Both the position numbers and the translations under genes were made by a program. From contig NZ_JAMFLG010000005.1 of the NCBI RefSeq assembly GCF_023502205.1, forward strand, positions 1 to 64,000: a stretch of DNA of 64,000 bases, given 5' to 3'. Positions 26,395-36,477 of the stretch are shown here, piece after piece (the stretch's first letter is position 1; every line of letters starts with the position of its first letter). Under the pieces are notes generated by a model. The model ran no database searches. It saw only the letters and a list, made by a program, of their open reading frames with translations, and had not been told where the DNA came from. This DNA is from Aquiflexum sp. TKW24L. GTDB taxonomy: Bacteria; Bacteroidota; Bacteroidia; Cytophagales; Cyclobacteriaceae.

Positions 26395-27618
26395 TTATTT
26401 TCCATCTGCACCGATCGAAATCATGGCACATCTAAATCCAATATGGTTGGTAGCAGAGTCCTGATGGATAAATCTTCTTGTACCGGGAGCAAGCCAATAA
26501 GCCATGTCCCTCCAAGAACCTCCTTTATAAACTCTGTAATTATCATCGATCAATGTAGTACCGTACGTATCAGATTCGTCGAAGATACCGTCTTTTCTCA
26601 AAGGGTTAAGGTCATCAAAATCCTGATAAGAAAGCGGTCTGTAAACGTCCTGAACCCACTCGTTGACATTTCCTGCCATGTTGTACAATCCAAAATCATT
26701 TGGTGGAAAATCATACACGTTGGTTGGGATGATTTCTCCGTCATTGGTTCGGCTACCTGCAATACCTGCATAATCGCCTCTTCCACGCTTGAAGTTGGCT
26801 AGGAAGTCTCCTTGCTTGCCTTGTCTTTTTACATTGTATGGGTTTCTGACACCTCTGCCGTCCCAAGGATAGATTCTACCAAATTCCTGGTTTTCATCCA
26901 TGTACTGAACACCGATCATTGCTTTGGCTGCATATTCCCACTCTGCCTCACTTGGCAAACGGTATTCTGCAAAAGCTACTCCTCTTTCGATCAGCTGATT
27001 TTTGGTAAGGGAACTGTCCAATTCATTTCTTTCTCTAACTAGGTTAGAAATAAATTCGGTTCTCCATTTGGCATAAGTAGTCGCCTGCACCCAAGATACC
27101 CCTGCTACAGGATAAAAGTTGAAGCCGGGGAACCTGAAATAATAGGTATCATAGACGTCATTGTATGATAATACACCTCCCCAAACACCTTCAGCCGGTT
27201 CCAATTTTTTGATGGAATCCGCAGAGACTTTCTTTTTCATATTAAAGAGGAATTCCCTGTAATCATTGTTGGAGATTTCTGTTTCATCCATAAAAAACGA
27301 AGCAATGGTCACTGTCCTTTCAGCATTATCTCTGAAAGCCATGACATCCTGTTCCTGTGAACCAAGAACTGCACGACCGCCTTGAATAAACTTCAAGTTT
27401 GGTCCGATTTCTTGTTTTGCAAGCCTCGTAACAACAAAGTTTGAACTGTCATTAGCATCAAAGCTATATTCCGCACCTGTTGTTGGGCTGGCTTTTCCCG
27501 GTTTGGCGGCTGTTCTTCTGCCGTATCCAGGAGTTTTGTTACAAGATGATAGCAGCGCTCCAGCTACAATCAATGCTGAAGCTAAAATTATACCTGCTTT
27601 GTTTTTCGCAAAAACCAT
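26395..27618 (-). CDS. gldJ: GldJ-like gliding/type IX secretion lipoprotein
   Basis: A 407-residue lipoprotein with a SUMF1/formylglycine-generating-enzyme-like fold. The signal peptide ends at Cys26 (ALLSSC). Segments SFFMDETEISNNDYREF, FYPVAGVSWVQATTYAKWRT, YRLPSEAEWEYAAKA, NDFGLYNMAGNVNEWV, RVYKGGSWRD and HIGFRCAM match the GldJ/GldK group of gliding-motility and type IX secretion proteins; FLANFKRGRGDYAG and WLAPGTRRF favour GldJ. The ORF can be extended to a TTG at 27642, but ATG at 27618 starts a cleaner signal peptide. GldJ is thought to act structurally, not as an enzyme. The other gld/por genes are not in the window. Confidence 0.72.
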   Translation of the reverse strand: MVFAKNKAGIILASALIVAGALLSSCNKTPGYGRRTAAKPGKASPTTGAEYSFDANDSSNFVVTRLAKQEIGPNLKFIQGGRAVLGSQEQDVMAFRDNAERTVTIASFFMDETEISNNDYREFLFNMKKKVSADSIKKLEPAEGVWGGVLSYNDVYDTYYFRFPGFNFYPVAGVSWVQATTYAKWRTEFISNLVRERNELDSSLTKNQLIERGVAFAEYRLPSEAEWEYAAKAMIGVQYMDENQEFGRIYPWDGRGVRNPYNVKRQGKQGDFLANFKRGRGDYAGIAGSRTNDGEIIPTNVYDFPPNDFGLYNMAGNVNEWVQDVYRPLSYQDFDDLNPLRKDGIFDESDTYGTTLIDDNYRVYKGGSWRDMAYWLAPGTRRFIHQDSATNHIGFRCAMISIGADGK

Positions 27619-27796
27619 ATTTTTACTGTTTTTAATCCTCAAATAGAACGCTAATATATAATCAATAATATCTTTATCACAACAATTTTTTTCACAAGTC
27701 CTTATGCCTTAAATGGTTTTTATGCATGATTGTTGGAAATAATGCAAATTGTTTTTGAGGAAAAGCAAAAATGATCTTGTTAAAAATTTTGAAAAT

Positions 27797-30700
27797 TTAT
27801 GCATTTTTCATCTCTTCAAGCCATTTTTTTGCTTTATCAATGCTTTTTACCTCATTGATAATCAAGATCAAGCGGTTTTTTGCTTCTTTGATTTTAGAAT
27901 ACTTGCCATGTTTTTGGATGTAAGCAAGGATCTTACCAAATGTATCTGACTTGAAATACTTTTCCCTTTCGGAAGGAAGGAAGTAGCATTTCATAACGTC
28001 GCCTTTGAGCACAAGTTTTTCAAATCCCAATGTCTCAGCAATCCACCTCAAACGAACCGTTTCAAACAAGTCCTCCACAGTAGAAGGAATCGGCCCAAAC
28101 CTGTCCCTGATGGATTGGATAAATACCTGAAGTTCATCTTCTTTTTTGATACTATCCAATTTGGAATAGAGACCAAGCCTTTCTGAAATGTTGCTCACGT
28201 AAGATTCAGGAATCAACAATTCCAAATCGGTTTCAATCACGCAATCCTGCACCAAGATTTCCACCTTTTCTTTCAGGTCGATTTCAAAGAGATAGGCAAA
28301 TTCATTTTCCTTCAATTCCTGAACCGCCTCATCAAGGATCTTGTGATACATCTCAAACCCCAAATCGGTAATGAACCCACTTTGTTCGGCACCAAGTAAA
28401 TTGCCTGCACCGCGGATATCTAAGTCGCGCATCGCCACTTTGAAGCCATCACCCAAATCTGAGAATTCTTCCAAGGTCTGCAATCTCTTCCGCGCCTCCG
28501 CTGTAAGTCCTGATGTTGGGGTAGTCAATAAATAACAGAACGCTTTTTTGTTGCTTCTTCCTACCCGGCCCCGCATCTGATGGAGGTCACTCAATCCAAA
28601 CATGTGGGCACGGTTGATAATAATGGTGTTAGCATTGGGTATATCCAATCCGGATTCGATGATGTTGGTAGACACAAGCACATCATATTCTCCCTCGATA
28701 AATTTCACCATGATGTCTTCGAGCTTTTTGCCGTCCATCTGTCCGTGGGCAGCGGCTACCCTTGCATCAGGTACAAGCCTCAAGATTAGATTGGCGATAG
28801 ATTCAATTTCGCCGACACGGTTGTGGACAAAGAAAACCTGCCCACCTCTTTTCAGTTCAAATGCGATGGCATCGCGGATAACTTCTTCTCTGAAAGTGTG
28901 GATCTCTGTTGTGACGGGCTGCCTGTTTGGCGGCGGAGTGGCTATGACCGACAAATCCCTAGCGCCCATCAGGGAAAAATGAAGCGTCCTCGGTATCGGG
29001 GTGGCTGTCAGTGTCAGCACATCCACGTTGACTTTCATTTCTTTGAGTTGGTCTTTGGTTTTGACGCCAAACTTCTGCTCTTCGTCAATGACCAACAGCC
29101 CGAGGTTTTTGAATTTGATGTCTTTGTTGACAATCCGGTGGGTGCCGATGAGAATGTCAATTTCTCCTGTAGCCACTTGGGCGATGATTTCTTTGATCTC
29201 TTTGGCCGATCTGAATCGGTTAATGTATTCCACTTTGACAGGAAAATTGGCAAGTCTTTCTGTGAAAGTATGAAAATGCTGCATCGCCAAAATGGTCGTA
29301 GGTACAAGAATGGCTACTTGCTTTCTGTCATTCAGTGCTTTGAAGGCTGCACGGATCGCCACTTCTGTTTTGCCAAAACCCACATCTCCACAGACCAACC
29401 TGTCCATTGGGTAGGGCTTTTCCATGTCGGATTTGACGTCGATGGTTGCCGATGCCTGGTCGCGAGTATCTTCAAAAACAAAGGAACTTTCCAGCTCGAC
29501 CTGCATGACCGAATCGGGAGAAAACCTGAATCCATTTGCCCCTTTCCTTTTGGCATACAGCGCTATCAAATCTTTGGCAATGTCTTTTACCTTGCCTTTG
29601 ACTTTTCTCTTTTTGTTTTCCCATTCCGGACTTCCGAGTTTGGACATGGCAGGCATCGTGCCTTCCTGTCCGGAATACTTGGAGATTTTGTGGATCGAAT
29701 GGATGTTGACAAATAACAAGTCATCGTCTCTAAAAATCAATCGGACTGCTTCCTGTGATTTGCCATGGACATCCACTTTTTCCAAGCCTGCAAACCGCCC
29801 TACACCATAATCAATATGGACAATGAAATCTCCAGGATGCAACGTCTTTAATTCACGGAGAGTCAAAGCCTTGGATTTACTGGATTTGGATTTGGTCTTG
29901 TATCTATGGAATCGTTCAAAAATCTGATGGTCAGTGTAGCAGGCGATGGAAAGTGACCTGTCCACAAAGCCTTCCCGCAAACCGATTTTCAAATATTGTA
30001 CTTTTAAGGTGGGGTCAAGCTCATGAAAAATATTCTCCAATCTCTGGATCTGCTTGTCACTTTCAGAACAGACGATGTTGAGCATTCCGGATTTTTCATT
30101 TTCAACAAAATTCTGTACCAATAGGTCAAAATTCTTATTGAAGGAAGGCTGTGGTTGAGAGTCGATTCTCGCAGTAGTGGTATCTTTCAAGTAGAATTTG
30201 TTTCCGAACTCTACTTTTCCAAACCTAGATACATTATTGATAAATGCATCCTCCCCATCAAACAAGTCCTCCGGTTTCAGCAACAGCTTTTGATTGGAAG
30301 TGCGGTTTACAATCTGGTCAAACTGGCTTTTGGCTTTATTGAAGTTTTCTTCGATGACATCAAGGGTAAACTGATAATCCTTGAACCAAAGCAATGTCCC
30401 AAGCGGTAAAAATTCCAAAAAAGACTGCCTCTGTTCATGAAGAAGTTTGGTCTGCACATTCGGAATCAGACTTATTTGCTCTATCGTATCAATGGAAAGC
30501 TGGGTTTCCGGATCAAAAGTCCTGATACTTTCTATTTCCTTGCCAAACAACTCAAGCCGATAAGGAAGGTCATGCGCATATGAAAACACATCCAAGATTC
30601 CGCCCCGAATGGCAAACTGCCCCGGCTCAAACACAAAATCTGTTTTCTCAAAATCATAGGTACTGAGCAATTCTGAAATGAAGGCCAAGTCTACTTTTTC

Positions 30701-31150
30701 GCCCACAGCGGCTTTGAAAGTATTTTCTGTAAGAGATCTTTTATTGATCACCTTCTCATACAATGCCTCGGCATAGGTAACAATGATGGGGTCTTTTTGC
30801 TCTTGGGTCAGGAGTTTGTTCAGAATTTCCGCCCTTTGCAGGACATTGGCATTTTCTACCTCATCAAACTGATAGGGTCTTTTATAACTTGATGGAAAAA
30901 AGAAAATGGCCTCCTCTCCCAAAAGCTCCTGCAGGTCATTATTGATATAGGCGGCTTCTTCCTTGTCGTGGGCAATAATCAGGTGACTGCCATTGAGGGA
31001 TTTGAAAATAACTGAAAAAATCAGACTATCCAGACTTCCCGACAATCCTTTGATCTGATGGTTGCCTGATTTTCCTTTGAGAATGTTTTGGGTAATGGTC
31101 TGTACAAAAGGATCCTTTTCGTAAAGAGAAACAAACGCGCTTTTTTCCAA
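27797..31150 (-). CDS. mfd: transcription-repair coupling factor Mfd
   Basis: A 1,117-residue Mfd that removes RNA polymerase stalled at DNA lesions and recruits UvrA. In order: UvrB-like N-terminal region (to about 350), CarD-like polymerase-interaction domain near 440 (HPGDFIVHIDYGVGRFAGLE), translocase motifs with GDVGFGKTEV near 588 and VIDEEQKFGV near 688, TATPIPRTL, and the motif VI region QMRGRVGRS. A C-terminal TRCF domain follows. The start codon appears to be TTG: an in-frame stop lies shortly upstream and no good ATG follows for many residues. It stands alone on the minus strand. Confidence 0.93.
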   Translation of the reverse strand: MEKSAFVSLYEKDPFVQTITQNILKGKSGNHQIKGLSGSLDSLIFSVIFKSLNGSHLIIAHDKEEAAYINNDLQELLGEEAIFFFPSSYKRPYQFDEVENANVLQRAEILNKLLTQEQKDPIIVTYAEALYEKVINKRSLTENTFKAAVGEKVDLAFISELLSTYDFEKTDFVFEPGQFAIRGGILDVFSYAHDLPYRLELFGKEIESIRTFDPETQLSIDTIEQISLIPNVQTKLLHEQRQSFLEFLPLGTLLWFKDYQFTLDVIEENFNKAKSQFDQIVNRTSNQKLLLKPEDLFDGEDAFINNVSRFGKVEFGNKFYLKDTTTARIDSQPQPSFNKNFDLLVQNFVENEKSGMLNIVCSESDKQIQRLENIFHELDPTLKVQYLKIGLREGFVDRSLSIACYTDHQIFERFHRYKTKSKSSKSKALTLRELKTLHPGDFIVHIDYGVGRFAGLEKVDVHGKSQEAVRLIFRDDDLLFVNIHSIHKISKYSGQEGTMPAMSKLGSPEWENKKRKVKGKVKDIAKDLIALYAKRKGANGFRFSPDSVMQVELESSFVFEDTRDQASATIDVKSDMEKPYPMDRLVCGDVGFGKTEVAIRAAFKALNDRKQVAILVPTTILAMQHFHTFTERLANFPVKVEYINRFRSAKEIKEIIAQVATGEIDILIGTHRIVNKDIKFKNLGLLVIDEEQKFGVKTKDQLKEMKVNVDVLTLTATPIPRTLHFSLMGARDLSVIATPPPNRQPVTTEIHTFREEVIRDAIAFELKRGGQVFFVHNRVGEIESIANLILRLVPDARVAAAHGQMDGKKLEDIMVKFIEGEYDVLVSTNIIESGLDIPNANTIIINRAHMFGLSDLHQMRGRVGRSNKKAFCYLLTTPTSGLTAEARKRLQTLEEFSDLGDGFKVAMRDLDIRGAGNLLGAEQSGFITDLGFEMYHKILDEAVQELKENEFAYLFEIDLKEKVEILVQDCVIETDLELLIPESYVSNISERLGLYSKLDSIKKEDELQVFIQSIRDRFGPIPSTVEDLFETVRLRWIAETLGFEKLVLKGDVMKCYFLPSEREKYFKSDTFGKILAYIQKHGKYSKIKEAKNRLILIINEVKSIDKAKKWLEEMKNA

Positions 31151-31290
31151 TTGTGAAGTTTTGACTAATGAGGCACAAAGTTAGGAAATTGATTTATAAT
31201 CGTATTCCTTCTTCGATTTATGAAATTGTATTCTTTTAGCTTGAACCTATGTCCCCCTATTATGTTTAACCTTATATCTATTAAATTGAA

Positions 31291-31899
31291 ATGGAAAAAA
31301 CCAAAGAAACCTGGTTTCAAAAAGTGGAAAAAATGCACCCTTACCAGACCCTGATGTATTTGGGTATGTTTGGCAGCGGGTTGATTTTCCTTTTTTTGAC
31401 TGTGGCATTTTTGTCTTCAGGTACCGGGTATTTTGAACAATACGGTCATAAAATTCCCAAAGCTTTTATCGTAAGTACATTCGTAATCTTGTTTAGTGGA
31501 TTTACTGTTTCCAAATTATTGATTTATTTCAATGAAGAAAACTTGGAAAAACTCAAGTCAAACCTCATCCTGACTGCAATTCTTGGTCTTGTATTTACAA
31601 TTTTACAGTTTTTTGGATGGAGGGAATTGTCGATGATGGGGGTAGATTTCAGAGGTTTGCCTAGCGGAAGCTTTCTATACGTCCTGAGCGGAATCCATAT
31701 TTTCCACCTTTTGGGGGTGATGATTTTTTCAGTGATCATGCTGGTCCAATACCACCAAAACGGAAAAAGTGAAATCCAACAAATCCTGATGCTGACTAAC
31801 CCTTTTGAAAGGATGAGGATCAGACTTTTTACCACTTATTGGCATTTTATGGATTTGATCTGGCTGGTGCTCTTTTTGGTTTTTGTGCTCACTTTCTAA
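31291..31899 (+). CDS. cytochrome c oxidase subunit III-like membrane protein
   Basis: A 202-residue integral membrane protein with about five hydrophobic helices, as in the short form of heme-copper oxidase subunit III. The C-terminus TTYWHFMDLIWLVLFLVFV is the family's conserved end; HIFHLLGVMIFSVIML precedes it. Subunit III stabilises oxidase complexes in the inner membrane. No subunit I or II gene lies nearby: it is alone between mfd and hflK, so it may assemble with an oxidase encoded elsewhere or be an orphan paralogue. Confidence 0.8.
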   Translation: MEKTKETWFQKVEKMHPYQTLMYLGMFGSGLIFLFLTVAFLSSGTGYFEQYGHKIPKAFIVSTFVILFSGFTVSKLLIYFNEENLEKLKSNLILTAILGLVFTILQFFGWRELSMMGVDFRGLPSGSFLYVLSGIHIFHLLGVMIFSVIMLVQYHQNGKSEIQQILMLTNPFERMRIRLFTTYWHFMDLIWLVLFLVFVLTF

Positions 31900-32036
31900 A
31901 TTAATAGAGGTAATTTCGATCTAATAAAAAAATAGGCACCTTAAAAAGCCTATGATCGGAATCATTTCACAAAAAATTTAACTCAACTATAATGTGCTCT
32001 AAATGAGGGCCGACAATTCAAATTAACCATCTAGAT

Positions 32037-33014
32037 ATGAGAGAAAACAAATATGAAATCAACATTGATCCCGATTGGGTGAAGAAAAATGCCGTCAAAA
32101 TTATTGGGGGACTTTTATTAGTCATTGCAGTTTTTACAAGTACCAAAACAGTGGGACCTGAAGAAGAAGGCGTCGTGGTGCAGCTAGGGCAATATAACCG
32201 CACGGTCCAACCTGGGCTGAGTTTTATACTTCCATTTGGGTTTGAAAGGATGTTTAAAATACCTGTACAGAGGCAGCTGAAGCAGGAATTTGGATTCAGG
32301 ACGATCAATGCCGATCAAAGGTCTGAATATGCCAAAGGAAATTTTGGCGAAGAAAGCATGATGCTGACAGGAGACCTCAACCTGACAGATGTGGAATGGG
32401 TGGTCCAGTATAGGATTGTTGATTCTTACAATTACCTTTTCAGGGTAAGGAATGCAGAGAAAACACTCAGGGACATGTCAGAAGCTGCCATGAGAAAAAT
32501 CGTTGGAGACCGGACAGTCAATGAAGTACTTACTGTTGGCAGACAGGAAGTAGCCACAAGCGTGGAAGTCCTGCTTCAACAGATGTGCGATGAATACCAG
32601 AACGGCATCCGGATAGATCAGGTGGTACTTCAGGATGTCAATCCTCCCGAAACGGTAAAGCCATCCTTCAACGCAGTCAATGAAGCCCAGCAGGAAAGAG
32701 AAACTTTGACCAATCAGGCAGAAGCGGAATACAACAGGGTGGTGCCACGAGCCAAAGGTGAGGCTGAACAGACAGTCCAACTTGCTGAAGCTTATGCATT
32801 GAACAGGGTCAATAGGGCTAAAGGTGAAGCAGACAGGTTCAATAGCCTTTTTGACGCTTATGTAAAATCCCCGGAAGTAACCAAACAAAGGATCTATCTC
32901 GAAACGATGGAAAAGGTATTGCCAACAATCGGTAATAAAATCATTGTCGATGAAAAAGGAAATAATATCCTTCCCTTACTAAATATTGATAAAGCCAAAA
33001 AAATCAACCCATGA
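32037..33014 (+). CDS. hflK: HflK, FtsH protease modulator (SPFH family)
   Basis: A 325-residue membrane-anchored SPFH/prohibitin-family protein. A single transmembrane helix (about 20-40) is followed by the band-7 domain (VGPEEEGVVVQLGQYNRTVQPGLSF) and a long alanine/glutamate coiled coil (about 215-275). HflK pairs with HflC to form a cage around the FtsH protease and moderates membrane protein turnover. Its stop overlaps the hflC start by four bases (ATGA), so they form one operon. It is shorter than E. coli HflK and lacks the glycine-rich N-terminus. Confidence 0.85.
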   Translation: MRENKYEINIDPDWVKKNAVKIIGGLLLVIAVFTSTKTVGPEEEGVVVQLGQYNRTVQPGLSFILPFGFERMFKIPVQRQLKQEFGFRTINADQRSEYAKGNFGEESMMLTGDLNLTDVEWVVQYRIVDSYNYLFRVRNAEKTLRDMSEAAMRKIVGDRTVNEVLTVGRQEVATSVEVLLQQMCDEYQNGIRIDQVVLQDVNPPETVKPSFNAVNEAQQERETLTNQAEAEYNRVVPRAKGEAEQTVQLAEAYALNRVNRAKGEADRFNSLFDAYVKSPEVTKQRIYLETMEKVLPTIGNKIIVDEKGNNILPLLNIDKAKKINP

Positions 33015-33949
33015 GAAACAAACTTATACTCCGACTGATATTATTGGGCATTATCGTTTACACGGTTTTAAGCAGCATCTTTATTCTTGACGAAACCCAA
33101 CAGGCCATAGTAACCCAATTTGGCAAGCCTGTCGGAGAACCAAGAACCGAAGCAGGATTAAACTTTAAGATTCCTTATTTTCACAAGATTCAATTTTTTG
33201 ACAAGCGCTACCTGGAATGGGAAGGATCAAGAAATCAGGTTCCCACCAAGGACAAAAAATTCATATTTGTCGATACCTATGCGCGCTGGGAAATCACCAA
33301 TCCGCTCCAGTTTTTTATACGGCTAAGGGATGAGCGTTCTGCCCAATCGAGGTTGGATGATATCTTAGATGGAGAGACCAGAAATGCCGTGGCTAGTCAT
33401 GAATTGCTGGACTTGGTAAGGTCTACAAATCGGGACCCTGAGATCACCGAAGAATTTATGGAGCAGATAGAATACCTCGAAGACATCAGTGTCGGACGGG
33501 CAAACATTGAAAAAATCGTGCTGGAAAAAGCAAATGAAAGAACTTCCGATCTTGGTGTACGGATTTTGGATTTCCGCTTTAAGCGAATGAATTATGTAGA
33601 TGAGGTCCGTGACAGGGTTTATGACCGGATGATTTCAGAGCGGAATAGGATAGCGGATCAATTCCGTTCGGAAGGTCAGGGCGAAGCCAGTAAAATTCAA
33701 GGCAACAAGGATAGAGACCTTGCATTGATCCAATCCGAAGCCTTCAAACTTGCTGAAGAAATCAAAGGCCGCGCAGATGCCGAGGCGACCAAAATCTATG
33801 CTTCCGCTTATAACAGGAGCAGACAATCGGTAGATTTTTACAAATTTATCCGGTCGATGGAAAGTTTCGAAAAAGCTCTGGATGAAAATACAACAATTAT
33901 CCTTTCTTCAGATTCTGAGTTTTTCAGATACCTCAAGAAGGTAGATTAG
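33011..33949 (+). CDS. hflC: HflC, FtsH protease modulator (SPFH family)
   Basis: A 312-residue partner of HflK with one N-terminal transmembrane helix (about 5-23), then a band-7 domain (FILDETQQAIVTQFGKPVGE, FKIPYFHKIQFFDKRYLEW) and the typical HflC segment GVRILDFRFKRMNYVDEVRDRVYDRMISERNRIA. An alanine- and glutamate-rich coiled coil and the short FYKFIRSMESFEKAL end follow. The four-base overlap with hflK supports co-translation. Confidence 0.88.
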   Translation: MRNKLILRLILLGIIVYTVLSSIFILDETQQAIVTQFGKPVGEPRTEAGLNFKIPYFHKIQFFDKRYLEWEGSRNQVPTKDKKFIFVDTYARWEITNPLQFFIRLRDERSAQSRLDDILDGETRNAVASHELLDLVRSTNRDPEITEEFMEQIEYLEDISVGRANIEKIVLEKANERTSDLGVRILDFRFKRMNYVDEVRDRVYDRMISERNRIADQFRSEGQGEASKIQGNKDRDLALIQSEAFKLAEEIKGRADAEATKIYASAYNRSRQSVDFYKFIRSMESFEKALDENTTIILSSDSEFFRYLKKVD

Positions 33950-34001
33950 TACTTATGGCGGAAATTGGAAACAATTCCGCCATATTTTTCTTAAAATATA
34001 C

Positions 34002-34445
34002 ATGAAGATCAATATAGAAACCTCTGTCGGACAGGATTATCTTTCAGTAAAGGAAGGGTTTAACCAAAACCTTTTTACCAAACTCAGCCCACCTTTCCCA
34101 CCTGTCAAGCTCTTGCGGTTTGATGGATCAAAAAAGGGTGATACCGTGACTTTGGAATTGAATTTTATCTTTTTCAAACAAAAATGGACTAGTGTCATTA
34201 CTGAGGACTTTACAGATTCCAATGAATTCTATTTTATCGATCAGGGCATAGAATTGCCATTTTTTCTAAAAGAATGGCGGCATAAACACAGGATAATTAA
34301 AAATGGAAGCGGTTCTGTCATCCGGGATGAAATCACTTTTAATGCAAACCCCGGCTTCATAGGAATATTTCTCTATCCTGCCATGTACCTGCAGTTTCTT
34401 TACAGGAATCCGATCTACAAAAAATACTTTAAGGCCAAAGTCTAA
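34002..34445 (+). CDS. SRPBCC-like ligand-binding protein
   Basis: A 147-residue cytoplasmic protein, probably of the START/SRPBCC lipid-binding fold: long alternating strands such as GDTVTLELNFIFFKQKWTSVI and GSGSVIRDEITFNANPG, with a final helix (FLYPAMYLQFLYRNPIYKKYF). The ligand is unknown. It follows hflC by 53 bp and ends tail to tail with the Fur-family gene; the stop codons share three bases (34442-34445). Confidence 0.6.
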   Translation: MKINIETSVGQDYLSVKEGFNQNLFTKLSPPFPPVKLLRFDGSKKGDTVTLELNFIFFKQKWTSVITEDFTDSNEFYFIDQGIELPFFLKEWRHKHRIIKNGSGSVIRDEITFNANPGFIGIFLYPAMYLQFLYRNPIYKKYFKAKV

Positions 34446-34912
34446 GCCAAGGAGAGGTTGTCACAGTTTTGGATCTGACAATCGCCATACAACACCAAAG
34501 AGTGGCTTGTGATGCCTGACTGAAATTCTTTTCCCATAGCTTGTTTGATGGAGTTGATTCTCTCGTCAGAAAATTCCCTGATTTTCCGGCATTGGTTGCA
34601 GACATGGTGATCGTGGTGCTTGTAGGTCAATGCTTGTTCGTAGAGTGCGACTTTGTCTTTGAACTGATGCTTTACTGCTAATCCACATTCCACCAAAAGA
34701 TCCAAAGTATTGTAAATTGTGGCCCGGCTGATGGTATAGCCTTTATTTCTCATCAATAAGAATAGACCTTCGACATCTATATGTTCATCCTGGGGTAAGG
34801 CATAAAGCTCATCCAATACCGAATATCTTTCCGGGGTTTTTCTGCTTCCCTGTCTCAAAAGAAAGTTTTCGAAAATTTTTTTTGCTTTTTCTACAACTGA
34901 TAATTCTGCCAT
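34442..34912 (-). CDS. Fur-family transcriptional regulator
   Basis: A 156-residue metal- or peroxide-responsive repressor. An N-terminal winged helix contains the recognition segment SRATIYNTLDLLVECGL. A metal-binding region HHDHHVCNQCRKI follows near residues 97-110, and a last cysteine pair lies in YGDCQIQNC. The frame can be extended five codons to a TTG, but ATG at 34912 is used. Fur, Zur and PerR cannot be separated safely by eye. It is convergent with the SRPBCC-like gene. Confidence 0.85.
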   Translation of the reverse strand: MAELSVVEKAKKIFENFLLRQGSRKTPERYSVLDELYALPQDEHIDVEGLFLLMRNKGYTISRATIYNTLDLLVECGLAVKHQFKDKVALYEQALTYKHHDHHVCNQCRKIREFSDERINSIKQAMGKEFQSGITSHSLVLYGDCQIQNCDNLSLA

Positions 34913-35127
34913 AATGATAAGTACCAAAAAATAAAGATGCGGTATTTTTTAGATTTTATCAATAAACCAAACCCATCATTGGTTTCCTTACGTGTTATTT
35001 GGTATCATTCCTGATAAAAGGAAACTGATTGTAGGACCTTAAAAAATATAGAAATAAACAAAAGATGGTCCAAAAATATTTATGCTTATATTAATCAAAC
35101 GATAGACCCAGATAAACCTAATAACCT

Positions 35128-36378
35128 GTGCGATCACTATTTCTCTTTTTGTTAATTCTCTCGGGCAGCATTTTAAATGCAAAAGCTCAGGTTCCCGGAT
35201 TTTATATGAGAGAAGAGGAAAAAAAGATTGAACTGCCCATCATTGTATCCAACAACCTAGTCATCATACCCCTCTCGATCAACAATGGTCCTCCGGTTAA
35301 TTTCCTGTTGGACACCGGGGTCAAAACCAATATTTTATTCAGCAAGACTTTTGGAGACTATATTGGCCTGACTTATACCAGAAAACTAGATCTCGTAGGT
35401 GCGGATGGACAAACCATCTTGACCGCTTCAGTTTCTCCAAACAACTATATTGATATGGGACCCCTAGAGGGGATTTTTCAAACAATCTTAGTATTGGATG
35501 AAGATTTTATGGAACTCGAGCAGGTAATCGGCATACCTGTATATGGCGTTATCGGGTATGAATTTTTCAAGTACAATCCGGTCAAAGTAGATTACGACAG
35601 ACAGAAGATTACTTTTTATGCCAGTGACATGATGAAAAAAAAGCCGGTGGGATTCAAAAGAGTAAACATAAAGCTTGATAATAGCAAACCATACATTACC
35701 GGAAAAGTCAAGCAACTTCCCAATTTAGAATTGGAAGCCAAACTCTTGATCGATATCGGTGCCAATCACGGTCTGCTCTTGAATAGAGAAACATCAGATA
35801 AAATTATATTACCAAAAGACCATATAGAAAGTGATTTAGGACGGTCATTAGGAGGAGATTTATTCGGATTTGTGGGCCGTACTTTCCTTTTGGATGTCAA
35901 TGGCATCAAATTCAAAGATTTGATTACTTCCTTTCCCGATGAGACAGAATTCAGCTATGTCATCCGAGAAAGCGGAAGGCAGGGAAGTATCGGTTCGGAA
36001 ATTTTGGGAAGACTGACGATAATTCTGGATTATAACCGAGAGAAGATGTACATCAAAAGGGGGGAAACATTTTCTATCCCATTTGAATTTGATATGAGTG
36101 GAATCACCCCTCGTCTCCTGCCTGTGGATGAAAAAACAATCTATGTGTCACAGATCAGAGAAGGTTCTCCCGCCTATGAATCCGGAATCCGGGTTGAGGA
36201 TGTCTTTTACGCCATCAATAATATTCCGATAGATTTTTGGGAACTTCCTGACCTTATCAAAATATTCCGATCTGAAGAGGGTAGGGAAATAAAGTTGACA
36301 ATGAAAAGGTTTTTGGGCGAGGATCTGGAAAATTTTGAGTTAAAAGAGTTTAAATTTAGGCTCAAAAGGCAGATTTAA
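35128..36378 (+). CDS. retropepsin-like aspartic protease with PDZ domain
   Basis: A 416-residue exported protein. The signal peptide (RSLFLFLLILSGSILNAKAQ) is followed by two aspartic-protease-like halves, NFLLDTGVKTNILF near residue 55 and LLIDIGANHGLLL near 208. The first is a classic DTG; the second has DIG. A PDZ domain (VSQIREGSPAYESGI) occupies about 340-400. The start is GTG. Bacteroidota carry many such periplasmic proteins; the altered second motif leaves catalytic activity uncertain. Confidence 0.75.
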   Translation: MRSLFLFLLILSGSILNAKAQVPGFYMREEEKKIELPIIVSNNLVIIPLSINNGPPVNFLLDTGVKTNILFSKTFGDYIGLTYTRKLDLVGADGQTILTASVSPNNYIDMGPLEGIFQTILVLDEDFMELEQVIGIPVYGVIGYEFFKYNPVKVDYDRQKITFYASDMMKKKPVGFKRVNIKLDNSKPYITGKVKQLPNLELEAKLLIDIGANHGLLLNRETSDKIILPKDHIESDLGRSLGGDLFGFVGRTFLLDVNGIKFKDLITSFPDETEFSYVIRESGRQGSIGSEILGRLTIILDYNREKMYIKRGETFSIPFEFDMSGITPRLLPVDEKTIYVSQIREGSPAYESGIRVEDVFYAINNIPIDFWELPDLIKIFRSEEGREIKLTMKRFLGEDLENFELKEFKFRLKRQI

Positions 36379-36477
36379 CCCACCTGTTACAAATACTTCA
36401 AAAAACTCCTTTGTTGATGTTGTTATCCGAAGTATTGTATATTTGGATGAATATATTTTAGGTTGAGTCTATGGCTT

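Noticed and set aside
23764-27618. GldJ-like protein as the formylglycine-generating enzyme for the nearby sulfatase
   Set aside because: Its segments match the structural gliding/type IX secretion group better than true FGE, and it is a lipoprotein.
31931-31953. ATAGGC/GCCTAT hairpin before hflK as a plus-strand terminator
   Set aside because: The T run is only on the minus-strand side, where no gene would use it; not supported as a terminator of the oxidase subunit gene.
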